Origin: CAVVJA01 sp963801715
Lineage (GTDB): Bacteria; Actinomycetota; Actinomycetes; Mycobacteriales; Jatrophihabitantaceae
NCBI GenBank assembly: GCA_963801715.1
Contig: CAWDGB010000003.1
Coordinates: 51,791 to 115,790 of the forward strand
Direction of reading: 5' to 3'
DNA length: 64,000 nt
In this document: positions 45,676 through 52,748 of the stretch, piece by piece
How positions within the stretch are numbered: the stretch's first letter is position 1
Layout: each line of letters starts with the position of its first letter
The notes under the pieces: model-generated
The model's database searches: none
Seen by the model: only the letters and a program-made list of their open reading frames with translations
What the model was told of the DNA's origin: nothing
Position numbers and translations under genes: made by a program

Positions 45676-46812
45676 GTGCTGCTCGGAATGGATGAGTACC
45701 CCTACCACCAGATCACGGCGACCTTCGCCGGGGTCGGGGGAACCGACCCGGCGTGGAACGACGGGCATTACCTCTGTCTTAGCGACATGGCCGGTGAGGT
45801 AGCGCTCGCCTCGACCTTGCGGCTCTACCAGAACAACGACGTGATGGACGGCTTTGTGTGTGTCCGGCACGCGGGCAAGCAGCACAACATCCGTGTTTCG
45901 CGACGGCTCCGGCCGGACATGGGAACGCTGGCCGTCGGCCCACTGCGGCTGGAGATCGTCGAGCCGTTACGGGCGGTGCGACTCGTACTCGAGGACAACG
46001 AGCACGACATCTCGCTGGACGTGACGTGTCGCAGCACGGTGCTGCCCTACGAGGACCCGGCAGAAGTGACGCGCGTCGACGGGAGGCTAATCAGCGAGCG
46101 GATCACGTACGAGGTGACCGGCAAGTGCGACGGGTGGGTGCGGGTCGGCGGCGACCGCGTACAGCTCAACCCGGCAACTGACTCCTTCTTCCGGAATCAC
46201 TCGTGGGGCTACCAGGCCGGCCGCGGAGGTCCGCGGCTGTACGGCGCGCCGCTTATCGGTGTGAAACGTCGCGTGCCGGGTGTGCGGCAGTGGGTGCTGT
46301 TCGACATGCGTGATCACGGCGGGTTCTGGTTCGTCGACCCCAGCGGGCGAAGCGCGTCCGGCAAGGGGGCGATCCTGTATCCCGACCGGAGTGTGCCGGT
46401 CGTGGATGTCGCGCACGAGCTCGACTTCTACGACGGAAGTCGCCGGCTCCGCGGCGGCACGGTGCGCCTGACCGACGCCGACGGCGTTGTCCGCGCGTAC
46501 GCGATCGAGGACCTTGGCTGGGTCTACACCCAGGGCGGCGGATACTTCGGCGGCTTCGACGACGGACTCGGCCAGGGGGTGTATCGCGGCGACCACCACG
46601 TTGAGGGAGAGGTCTGGGACGTCTCCCACCCGACCACCATCGTCGACGCAGACGGCAAGGCCTTCGAGTTCGATCACGCATGGGCCGAGAACTTCACTCG
46701 TCTGACGTGCGACGGCGGGCGCGGGCTGGCGCACTTCGAGTGCGTCGTCATACAGGAAGCGCAGGAATGGACGACCCATCCCGGCAAGGCGTCGACGGCA
46801 GGCGCGCGATGA
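45676..46812 (+). CDS. DUF7064/AttH-like protein, first gene of catabolic operon
   Basis: 378 residues without signal peptide or membrane helix. DEYPYHQITATFAGVGGTDPAWNDGHYLC at the start and the later FFRNHSWGYQAGRGGPR, RGDHHVEGEVWDVSHP resemble the beta-rich AttH/hydroxyneurosporene-synthase-like proteins (DUF7064/7065) found in actinobacterial terpene and steroid catabolic loci. The activity of these is not established. The start may be GTG 45676 (AGAGGA upstream) or ATG 45688. Its stop overlaps the next start by four bases (ATGA). The family call is by recollection and should be treated as tentative. Confidence 0.75.
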   Translation: MLLGMDEYPYHQITATFAGVGGTDPAWNDGHYLCLSDMAGEVALASTLRLYQNNDVMDGFVCVRHAGKQHNIRVSRRLRPDMGTLAVGPLRLEIVEPLRAVRLVLEDNEHDISLDVTCRSTVLPYEDPAEVTRVDGRLISERITYEVTGKCDGWVRVGGDRVQLNPATDSFFRNHSWGYQAGRGGPRLYGAPLIGVKRRVPGVRQWVLFDMRDHGGFWFVDPSGRSASGKGAILYPDRSVPVVDVAHELDFYDGSRRLRGGTVRLTDADGVVRAYAIEDLGWVYTQGGGYFGGFDDGLGQGVYRGDHHVEGEVWDVSHPTTIVDADGKAFEFDHAWAENFTRLTCDGGRGLAHFECVVIQEAQEWTTHPGKASTAGAR

Positions 46813-47243
46813 CGGACGCGGTGAAAGAGATCAGCGACATGATGTTCCGCTACGCGGAGCTGTTCGACACCGGCCGGTTCGACGAGTTCGCGGCGCTGTT
46901 CGAGCACGGCACGTGGCACAAGGCGGAGCCGGGCGCCGTGGCCGCCCGGAAGTGGATCGACGACAACGTGCAGCTCTACGACGGCCTCACCCGCACGAAG
47001 CACGTGACGACCAACGTGGTGGTCGACGTCGACGAGTCGGCGGGCACGGCCCAGGCCAACGCCTACGTCACCATCTTCCAGGCCCTGCCAGACTTTCCGC
47101 TCCAGCCGATCTTCTGCGGCCGCTACCAGGATCGCCTCATGCGCATCGACGGGAGGTGGTGGTGGTCCGAACGTGCCGTCGTCGGCGATCTCTACGGTGA
47201 CATCTCCCGGCACGTGAAGTACGCCCCGCCGAAGTCGACGTGA
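46809..47243 (+). CDS. NTF2-like/SnoaL-fold protein
   Basis: 144 residues with the classical NTF2-like opening IMSDMMFRYAELFDTGRFDEFAALFEHG-type helices and a YVTIFQALPDFPLQPIFCGRYQDRL beta sheet. Proteins of this fold act as small isomerases, dehydratases or hydrolases of hydrophobic substrates. The ATG overlaps the previous stop (ATGA), and its own stop overlaps the next GTG, so it is translated within the operon. A second paralogue-like gene follows at 47395. Confidence 0.88.
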   Translation: MTDAVKEISDMMFRYAELFDTGRFDEFAALFEHGTWHKAEPGAVAARKWIDDNVQLYDGLTRTKHVTTNVVVDVDESAGTAQANAYVTIFQALPDFPLQPIFCGRYQDRLMRIDGRWWWSERAVVGDLYGDISRHVKYAPPKST

Positions 47244-47395
47244 AGGCCCTGGTCCTCGGTGGCACCGGCTATGTCGGGCGCCGGCTCGTCGAGGACGCGT
47301 TGTCCGATCCGTTGTGGAACCGCACGTGCGACTCCGGGTACGAGGCCGAAGTCGCGGCGCGCGTCCGCAATCGGCTCCTGCGAAAGGATGCCTGA
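47240..47395 (+). CDS. 51-residue Rossmann mini-gene (truncated NAD-dependent epimerase/reductase)
   Basis: It starts VKALVLGGTGYVGRRLVEDAL, the dinucleotide-binding GxxGxxG motif of extended SDRs (NAD-dependent epimerases). After only 22 residues it continues DPLWNRTCDSGYEAEVAARVR to a stop. A full SDR has about 300 residues, so about 250 codons are missing. Both ends overlap neighbouring genes exactly (TGA/GTG at 47240, TGA/ATG at 47395), and the frame is intact. It looks like an in-frame internal deletion that preserved operon coupling. The product probably has no dehydrogenase activity. Confidence 0.6.
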   Translation: MKALVLGGTGYVGRRLVEDALSDPLWNRTCDSGYEAEVAARVRNRLLRKDA

Positions 47396-47832
47396 TGAAC
47401 TCCGCCGTTGCCGAACTGGTCGACAAGCAAGAGATCGCCGATCTCTGCGCGAGGTACACGTTCGCACTGGATCAGCAGGATTGGCCGGCGCTGCGCGGGT
47501 GCTTCACCGACGAGCCGGTATTCGTCCATCCGGGCGGGCGTATCGAGGGAATCGACAGGATCATCGAACGCGCACGCGGAGCGCTCGAGCCGCTCGACGC
47601 CTCGCAGCACCTGCTCGGCAATATCCTCATCGAGGTCGACGGCCACGACGCTGCGTCGATTTGTTACTTCCAGGCTCAGCACGTCCGCGCCGGAACCCCG
47701 GGCGGAGATACCTACCTCATCGCCGGAAGCTATGCCGACCGCCTGGTCAGGACAACGCAGGGCTGGCGGATCGCCGAACGGGTGCAGGTCTACCTGTGGC
47801 GCGACGGCAATCGGGCCGTGGTGGCGCGATGA
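47395..47832 (+). CDS. NTF2-like/SnoaL-fold protein
   Basis: 145 residues. VDKQEIADLCARYTFALDQQDWPALRGCFTD is the typical SnoaL_4/NTF2-like N-terminal helix pair; FVHPGGRIEGIDRIIERARGALE and SICYFQAQHVR follow. Members in catabolic clusters act as dehydratases or isomerases, or bind hydrophobic ligands. The start ATG at 47395 overlaps the mini-gene stop, and its stop overlaps the next ATG (ATGA). An upstream ATG at 47314 is ignored because it runs through the mini-gene. Confidence 0.88.
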   Translation: MNSAVAELVDKQEIADLCARYTFALDQQDWPALRGCFTDEPVFVHPGGRIEGIDRIIERARGALEPLDASQHLLGNILIEVDGHDAASICYFQAQHVRAGTPGGDTYLIAGSYADRLVRTTQGWRIAERVQVYLWRDGNRAVVAR

Positions 47833-48662
47833 GCGTGTCCACAGCACCGCAGATCATCGTCGCCAACGGCAGCCTGCGCTCCGCCGGCTTTCGGGAGCGC
47901 GTGCTCGCCGCGCGAGGGGCAGGCTTCGACGGCTTCGGGATGCACGTCCGCGACTACGCCCACCTTCGCTCGGCGGGATGGACCGACGCCGACCTGCGCG
48001 CCGTGCTGCGGGACAACGGGTTTGAACTGATCGAGATCGAGACGGTTCTGGGCTGGGACGACCCCCCGGAGCGACGCAACACCGACGGGCTGCACCGCGA
48101 GCAACTCGCCTTCGAACTTGCGGACGCGGTCGGTGCTCGGCACGTGATGGCCGTAGGAGCGCTCACCGGCGAACCGCGAGAGGCGGCCACCGAGGGTTTC
48201 GCCGGGCTCTGTGACCGCGCGGCCGACCACGGGTTGCTCGTCGCGTTGGAACCGCAAGCCTGCAGCACGATCGCGGACCTCCGCTCCGCGGTCGCGATCG
48301 TCCGTACCGCCGGGCGGCCCAACGGCGGGCTCAACCTCGACATCTGGCACGCGACGCGCGGTGCTTGGCCGCGCGCGGAACTGGCTGCGCTGAATGGCCA
48401 CGAGATCGTGGTCGTCCAAATCGACGACGGCCCGATGAAGCCGGTCACCGACGACTACCTGGCCGAGTGCACGCACTACCGCACTGCACCGGGCGAGGGC
48501 GAGTTCGACATCGCCGGCTTCCTCAGCACGGCGTACGGAACCGGTACGACGGCGCCCGTCTCGGTCGAGGTCATGTCAGACGAGCTGGACGATCTGCCGG
48601 TGCAGATTGCGGCCGAACGGCTGGCCACGGCGACCCGCCGCGTCCTTTCCAGGACGAGCTGA
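47829..48662 (+). CDS. sugar-phosphate isomerase/epimerase-like TIM barrel
   Basis: 277 residues of the AP-endonuclease-2/xylose-isomerase-like TIM-barrel family. The metal-ligand pattern is visible: FELIEIETVLGW, LVALEPQACSTIADL (Glu), LNLDIWHATRGAWP (Asp-x-x-His), and SVEVMSDELDDL (final Glu). Such enzymes isomerise or epimerise hydroxy-keto acids and sugars, and some split ring intermediates (dehydroshikimate dehydratase type). The ATGA overlap with the previous gene and the 1-base gap to the next place it centrally in the operon. Confidence 0.87.
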   Translation: MSVSTAPQIIVANGSLRSAGFRERVLAARGAGFDGFGMHVRDYAHLRSAGWTDADLRAVLRDNGFELIEIETVLGWDDPPERRNTDGLHREQLAFELADAVGARHVMAVGALTGEPREAATEGFAGLCDRAADHGLLVALEPQACSTIADLRSAVAIVRTAGRPNGGLNLDIWHATRGAWPRAELAALNGHEIVVVQIDDGPMKPVTDDYLAECTHYRTAPGEGEFDIAGFLSTAYGTGTTAPVSVEVMSDELDDLPVQIAAERLATATRRVLSRTS

Positions 48663-48663
48663 C

Positions 48664-49557
48664 GTGGACCTCGGTGCGGTCTTCCCGACGACGCAGATCG
48701 GGACCGACCCGGCCGTGATCCGCGACTTCGCGCAGACCGCGGAGGGACTCGGTTACCGTCGGTTGCTCGTGTACGACCACGTCCTGGGCGCCGTCCACGC
48801 CGACCGCACACCGCCCCTGACCGGCCCGTACACCGAGCGCGACCCGTTCCACGAACCGCTTGTCCTGCTGGGATATCTCGCCGCCTGCACGAGCACCATC
48901 GAACTCGCCGTCGCTGTGCTCGTCCTGCCGCAACGCCCGACCGCGCTGGTTGCCAAGCAGGCAGCAGAGGTGGACGTCCTCTCCCGCGGCCGGCTGGTGC
49001 TCGCGGTCGGTACCGGGTGGAACTACGTCGAGTACGAGAGCCTCGGCGCATCGTTCGAGGCCCGCGGCCGCCGCCTCGACGAGCAGGTCGACGTACTTCG
49101 AGCGCTGTGGCGCGAGCCCGTGGTCGACTTCCGAGGAGAGTTCCACCTAATCGACCGGGCCGGCCTCGCACCTCGACCAGTGCGCGGCGACATCCCGCTG
49201 TGGTTCGGCGGAGGCGCCGAAGCCTCGCTGCAGCGCGCCGCCCGAACCGGCGACGGTTTCGTCTTCGGCTCGGCAAGTCCGCACACCCACCAGCGCGCCG
49301 CCCACCTGCGCGAGCTGCTGGCCGAACGCGGGCGCGACCCCGACCGATTCCCCATGGAAACCATGATCGATTACTCACTCGGGCGGGACATCTGGCGGCA
49401 ACAGGCGTCCGCGTGGGAAGAGTCGGGCGGCTCCATCCTGTCCATCCGCACGATGAGCACGGGAGCTGACTACCACGGCGTGGCGCGGGTCGAACTCCCC
49501 GATCCCAGTGCCCACATCGCCGCGCTCGGCGAGTTCGCCCTCGTCGCGCGCGGCTGA
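48664..49557 (+). CDS. F420-dependent LLM-class oxidoreductase
   Basis: 297 residues of the luciferase-like monooxygenase fold. VDLGAVFPTTQIGTDPAVIRDFAQTAEGLGYRRLLVYDHV is the usual F420-LLM N-terminus, with LVLAVGTGWNYVEYESLG (the conserved G-x-G-W-x-x-x-E) and IPLWFGGGAEASLQRAART. These enzymes use F420 or FMN for oxidation, reduction or oxygen insertion. GTG 48664 lies directly after the upstream stop. In this setting, it may act on the same hydrophobic substrate as the P450. Confidence 0.92.
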   Translation: MDLGAVFPTTQIGTDPAVIRDFAQTAEGLGYRRLLVYDHVLGAVHADRTPPLTGPYTERDPFHEPLVLLGYLAACTSTIELAVAVLVLPQRPTALVAKQAAEVDVLSRGRLVLAVGTGWNYVEYESLGASFEARGRRLDEQVDVLRALWREPVVDFRGEFHLIDRAGLAPRPVRGDIPLWFGGGAEASLQRAARTGDGFVFGSASPHTHQRAAHLRELLAERGRDPDRFPMETMIDYSLGRDIWRQQASAWEESGGSILSIRTMSTGADYHGVARVELPDPSAHIAALGEFALVARG

Positions 49558-49575
49558 TCGAAAGGGAGCGACGCA

Positions 49576-50841
49576 GTGACCTCAGCCTCCGGACTGACAA
49601 AACTCGACCCGTTCACCGACGAATACCAGCAGTGCCCTTTCCCCACACTGGCCGCCCTGCGACGGACGTCGCCCGTGCAGACACTGGTCGAACCGGGCTG
49701 GTACATCGTCACGACGATGGATCTGGTGCGGGAGGTGCTCACGGATCCCAGCCGCTTCTCCAACCAGGTGACCCGCCGCACCCCACCACCCCCGGAGGTC
49801 GCGGAAAAGGTCGCCGAAATCCGGGCTCAGGGCTTCCCCTACGTACCGACGCTGCTGCTCAACGACCCGCCACTGCACACCCGGTACCGGCGCCTGGTGC
49901 AGCGAGCCTTCACTCCGCGCGCGCTCGCTTGGATGGAGCCGCTCGTCGCAGACGTCGCGGAGGAAATCGCCAACGGACTGCCCGAAGGCGGCCCGATGGA
50001 TTTCATCGAGGTCTTCACCCGACCGCTGCCGGTGTGGGCGATCTCCAGGGTGCTCGGGCTGCCGGATGAGCGGCGCGACGACGTCCGACGGTGGACCGAT
50101 GCGGCGACCGCCACGATCGGCGCGCAGTTGCCCGCCGACCGCTGGCCGCAAGTCGAGCAGGACCTGCTCGACTTCCAGCGCGCGATCGCCACCGAGTTGG
50201 AGCGGCGCCGCGACAATCCCTCAGACGACCTGCTCAGCGTGCTCGTCCAAGCCACGACCCAGGAGTTCGCACCTCACGAGGAGGCGATCGGAATCGGTGA
50301 ACAGGTCAACCTCACGCGTGAGCTCATGGTGGCCGGTAACGAGAGCAGCCTGCGGCTGCTAGCCGACATCGTCTGGCAACTCGATGCGCGACCGGAGGAA
50401 TGGGAGCGCGTGCGGGCCGAGCCGCAGCGCGCGCACCTGATCGTGGAAGAGGCCGTTCGCCTCGCCAGCCCCTCAGCGGCCGTCTTCCGCCTCGTCCGGC
50501 ACGACACGACGCTGGGTGGTTGTCCGCTTCCGGCCGGAGCGACGCTGGTCGTGTCGGTCCTGTCCGCGAACCGGGACGAGGCGATGTTTCCCAACCCCGA
50601 CCGTTTCGATCCCGATCGCCCAACCACGCAACGGCACGTGGCCTTCGGACAGGGTATCCATGCCTGCATCGGCAATGTGCTCGCGCGGATGGAAGCACGC
50701 CACGCCGTACAGGCCCTGGCCCGGCATGTGGAACGCATCGACGTCGTCCATGACCGACCACTGCGCTACCTACCGAGCCTCATCGTGCGCGGGCTCATAG
50801 AACTGCCCGTGCAGGTGCGTCGTCGCGGTCCCGACGCCTGA
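49576..50841 (+). CDS. cytochrome P450
   Basis: 421 residues. The heme ligand loop is FGQGIHACIGNVLARME, ExxR is EEAVRLA, and the C-helix NDPPLHTRYRRLVQRAFTPRAL is standard. The I-helix acid-alcohol pair reads AGNESS, with Ser where Thr is usual. It resembles CYP families acting on terpenes, steroids or fatty acids. No ferredoxin or ferredoxin reductase is in the operon, so redox partners must come from elsewhere. AAGGGAG upstream supports GTG 49576; 18 bases separate it from the LLM gene. Confidence 0.93.
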   Translation: MTSASGLTKLDPFTDEYQQCPFPTLAALRRTSPVQTLVEPGWYIVTTMDLVREVLTDPSRFSNQVTRRTPPPPEVAEKVAEIRAQGFPYVPTLLLNDPPLHTRYRRLVQRAFTPRALAWMEPLVADVAEEIANGLPEGGPMDFIEVFTRPLPVWAISRVLGLPDERRDDVRRWTDAATATIGAQLPADRWPQVEQDLLDFQRAIATELERRRDNPSDDLLSVLVQATTQEFAPHEEAIGIGEQVNLTRELMVAGNESSLRLLADIVWQLDARPEEWERVRAEPQRAHLIVEEAVRLASPSAAVFRLVRHDTTLGGCPLPAGATLVVSVLSANRDEAMFPNPDRFDPDRPTTQRHVAFGQGIHACIGNVLARMEARHAVQALARHVERIDVVHDRPLRYLPSLIVRGLIELPVQVRRRGPDA

Positions 50842-50859
50842 CGGCCGGACAATCGGACA

Positions 50860-51531
50860 ATGCCCGCCAAGGTAGATTCCGACGACCGCCGACGTCGTTT
50901 GACGCTGGCGGCGGCCGAGCTGATCGCTGACGAGGGCATCGGTGCGCTAACGAACCAACGGATTGCCGAGCGTCTCGCCGCCAGCACGACGATCGTTACA
51001 CACTATTTCCGCAGCAAGCGAGAACTGGTGCTAGAGACCTACCAAGCCATGGCGACCCGGTCACGTGTCCGAGTCGAGCGCGCGATCGAGGAACAGTCCG
51101 CCGACCGGCTCGCAGGATGCCTACACGCCCTGCTACCACTGGACGACGAATCCCTCGTCGAGTGGAAGGTGTGGCTCGTCTACCAAGGCATGTCCGTCGG
51201 AGACGAGGAGCTCACCAGGATCTGGGCTTCCCGATCGACCACCGCCATCCAGCGCATCGCCCGCCTCATCACAGCTGACGCCGCCGACGGGCGGATCAAG
51301 TCGACGACCGATCCAGCGGCAGAAGCTGGGCGCCTGTTCGCGCTCGTCCAAGGAATGTCGTTCCAGTCGCTCGTCGACCCGGCCAACTGGCCGCCACATC
51401 GCCTGCGCCAGGTGGTCGATCTCGAACTCGACCACCTGCGCGAAGGCACCGGCGGTCTCGACGTCGCACCACGGCGTTCGGCGGGCGGCCGCTCGCTCGG
51501 TCGTCACCGGCGACCACGGAGGCGAATGTGA
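50860..51531 (+). CDS. TetR-family regulator at the end of the operon
   Basis: 223 residues with the HTH RRRLTLAAAELIADEGIGALTNQRIAERLAASTTIVTHYFRSKRELV and a helical effector domain ending LRQVVDLELDHLREG, then a basic tail. ATG 50860 is 18 bases after the P450 stop. Being the last gene of the transcript, it fits an autoregulated repressor of the cluster, and the palindrome at 45489-45516 is the natural candidate operator. Confidence 0.9.
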   Translation: MPAKVDSDDRRRRLTLAAAELIADEGIGALTNQRIAERLAASTTIVTHYFRSKRELVLETYQAMATRSRVRVERAIEEQSADRLAGCLHALLPLDDESLVEWKVWLVYQGMSVGDEELTRIWASRSTTAIQRIARLITADAADGRIKSTTDPAAEAGRLFALVQGMSFQSLVDPANWPPHRLRQVVDLELDHLREGTGGLDVAPRRSAGGRSLGRHRRPRRRM

Positions 51532-51666
51532 CTCCTCAACGGGCACTCTCGTAAGTTGCTCGATCTGGCGCGCGCCGTAGATCGACTGATCTGGGACAGG
51601 ACGGCGGCGCTCCTGCCTGGGGCCCTCGCCGCGGGCGCGCGACGCGACTGGGGGCCACCAGGTTAG

Positions 51667-51852
51667 TCAGAAATACCTCACCCGGCAGAGCTGCCTCCCG
51701 CCAGGCTTTGCACAAACGCGGATAAGCCCATTGAAGAGTCGAACGAGAAGATCCCATAAGGCATGGGTAGCGTTTGCGGCAGCCTCCGGTGAGGTCGCCG
51801 CGAAAAATATCAAGAAAACGACGACCAGGAACCAGGTGACACTTCTGACCAT
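51667..51852 (-). CDS. small single-helix membrane protein
   Basis: 61 residues. The first 25 form one hydrophobic helix (VTWFLVVVFLIFFAATSP), followed by an amphipathic HALWDLLVRLFNGLIRVC helix. A GGAG lies 5 bases before the ATG. Its lower GC than the surrounding sequence and the coherent hydrophobic pattern make it likely real. Similar small membrane proteins occur singly in actinobacteria; function unknown. Confidence 0.6.
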   Translation of the reverse strand: MVRSVTWFLVVVFLIFFAATSPEAAANATHALWDLLVRLFNGLIRVCAKPGGRQLCRVRYF

Positions 51853-52014
51853 ACCGGCTCCGATCGGAGTGGATCTATTTTAGCCCGCACCCCAAATCCC
51901 CGATCGCGGCGGCCAGGATTTGTCAACATGCGCCGGCTCGGGTCAGTCTTCCGCAATCCACTCGCCGCCGACGCGGACCGGGGGCTGGCCGAAGCTGCTG
52001 GGCTCGTAGCCGGA

Positions 52015-52275
52015 TCCGTGAGCTTCGTCGGCCGTGAAAGCGAGCTGTCCGCGTACAGACAGCCGTGGGCGGGATGTGCGTCTGGTCTGGTCGCGAGTGA
52101 CGCCAGGTCGGTAGGACCGACTCCGACCGAGGCATGCAGTAGCACCTCGCCGCGACCCGCCGGGCTGTCCTCCCCCAGCGCATCGGCCGGCGGCAGTGTC
52201 GTGGCGGACGGCGCTGCGGCGATCGGGGCCCGATGCCTGCCGACGCGCGAGACGCTGCCCCTGACTGGCGTATGA
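52015..52275 (+). pseudogene. relic of a LuxR-type (LAL) ATPase regulator
   Basis: The frame reads VSFVGRESELSA (start of the STAND-ATPase domain of LAL regulators) and, 60 codons later, ARCLPTRETLPLT, which matches GGCLPMRETLPLL of the LAL gene at 55.5 kb on the opposite strand. The Walker A region that should lie between is replaced by unrelated sequence, and the frame stops at 52275. It is the deleted N-terminal stub of a second LAL copy. Confidence 0.5.
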
Positions 52276-52453
52276 GCATGCCGCTGATCGACGACGGTTC
52301 GGCGCGGTCGGTCAGCTAAGGCCGAATTGGGGTCGGTCTAAGGACTTTTCTCGCTGATTTATGGGCGGATGCCGGATGTGCCGCCACCGGCCTTACCCGG
52401 AGTCTCGGTGCTGAAACAAGCCACGCGCATTGACAGCCGTAAGGAGAACTCCC

Positions 52454-52678
52454 ATGAACACACCGCGCATCCTGTTCGCCGCGGCGGTCGTCGCCGCCGC
52501 GCTGGTCGTTCCCGGCTACGCGTCGGCCCAACCGGCCCCGCTCGACCCGCCGGGAGGAGTCTCCACATCCGGTTACAGCCCCGCCGCCGGGCGTACTGAT
52601 CAACAGTTCTGGGGCGAAGCCACTTGGCTGAACCCGCTGAGCGGACTGAATCTCGACCGCACCTCCGTCGCACGCTGA
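52454..52678 (+). CDS. small secreted protein
   Basis: 74 residues. The start ATG has AAGGAG 8 bases upstream. The first 26 residues form a signal peptide (ILFAAAVVAAALVVPGYASA, cleavage before QPAP), leaving a mature peptide of about 48 residues rich in Pro, Gly and Ser (STSGYSPAAGRTDQQFWGEA) without cysteines. No family is recognised. It stands alone between the LAL relic and the broken LAL gene. Confidence 0.65.
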   Translation: MNTPRILFAAAVVAAALVVPGYASAQPAPLDPPGGVSTSGYSPAAGRTDQQFWGEATWLNPLSGLNLDRTSVAR

Positions 52679-52748
52679 CCGCTGATAAGCCAGCTCGGCA
52701 CGATGGCGCGGGATTCCCGTTGTGTCGCCCCGATCTGCTGGCTTCGGC

